NCBI GenBank assembly: GCA_900549655.1 | Contig: UROZ01000024.1 | Coordinates: 1-21,469 of the forward strand | From: an uncultured Collinsella sp. | GTDB lineage: Bacteria > Actinomycetota > Coriobacteriia > Coriobacteriales > Coriobacteriaceae | Direction of reading: 5' to 3' | DNA: 21,469 nt | Part shown: piece by piece, positions 21,412 through 21,469 of the stretch | Position numbering within the stretch: the stretch's first letter is position 1 | How the letters are laid out: each line of letters opens with the position of its first letter | The notes under the pieces: model-generated | The model's database searches: none | The model's input: only the letters and a program-made list of their open reading frames with translations | Told to the model about the DNA's origin: nothing | Position numbers and translations under genes: made by a program

Positions 21412-21469
21412 TAAGTTGCGGTGAAATAGGGACTGTTTATGTAGCTAAAGTCGCAAAACAGTCCCTATT
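21412..21469. repeat. Dispersed long palindrome, copy 3 (cut by window end)
   Basis: TAAGTTGCGGTGAAATAG at 21412-21429 is the shared outer arm; the inner arm continues GGACTGTTT to 21438. The return arm starts at 21456 and matches perfectly (14 bp) up to the last base. The inner arm differs from copies 1 and 2 while remaining self-complementary. It follows the lipid kinase stop by seven bases. Confidence 0.88.

Noticed and set aside
1..21469. CRISPR array, prophage or insertion sequence
   Set aside because: No regularly spaced direct repeats, no transposase, integrase or phage structural genes were seen.

Overview
The window reads as a chromosomal segment of a high-GC strict anaerobe. The gene content (selenocysteine use, molybdate and molybdopterin genes, a HydN-like ferredoxin, an activase-dependent dehydratase/reductase pair) and protein style fit a gut Coriobacteriia member, most likely Collinsella or a close relative. 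That assignment is inference from gene content; no marker gene is present. About 16 to 17 genes look like core or metabolic genes. Roughly 1-3.2 kb is accessory in character, with lower GC, a toxin-antitoxin pair, an orphan AbiEi/nuclease-like gene and dispersed palindromes.

Layout. 107-625 (-) encodes a HydN-like four-cluster ferredoxin. 626-1053 is a repeat-rich intergenic region leading into a RelB/PIN toxin-antitoxin operon (1054-1825, +). An AbiEi-like gene (2112-3119, +) lies between two copies of a long palindrome that recurs at the right edge of the window. Next come tRNA-Gly and tRNA-Pro (-) with a clear promoter and terminator, then brnQ (-). From 12871 down to 4981 runs a co-directional eight-gene array (-): two paralogous 2-hydroxyacyl-CoA dehydratase/double-cubane family subunits, their activase, a GT4 glycosyltransferase, selD, yedF, a DUF3343 gene and a class V cysteine desulfurase, closed by a strong terminator at 4937-4966. 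Its leader holds a likely promoter with inverted repeats, a 22-codon ORF with a strong ribosome binding site, and a hairpin whose 5' arm overlaps the end of that ORF. modABC (16766-13306, -) and moeA-mog (18722-16970, -) follow as separate units. A CLC antiporter with fluoride-type motifs (18933-20354) and a lipid kinase (20442-21404) are on the + strand.

How the genes work together. selD has an in-frame TGA at codon 17, exactly the catalytic Cys/Sec position, so the gene is 7076-8125 and not the shorter frame that starts after the TGA. Cysteine desulfurase, YedF, DUF3343 and SelD form a selenium mobilisation set known to co-occur with selenium-dependent molybdenum hydroxylases. Molybdate uptake and molybdopterin maturation sit next to it, and a HydN-like protein typical of formate dehydrogenase partners is at the left edge, so the window is a selenium-molybdenum neighbourhood.

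The least explained parts are three. Two approximately 105-nt structured elements, about 80% identical with compensatory base changes, sit directly downstream of each dehydratase-family gene. The glycosyltransferase overlaps selD. The dehydratase/activase module is physically joined to selenium metabolism.
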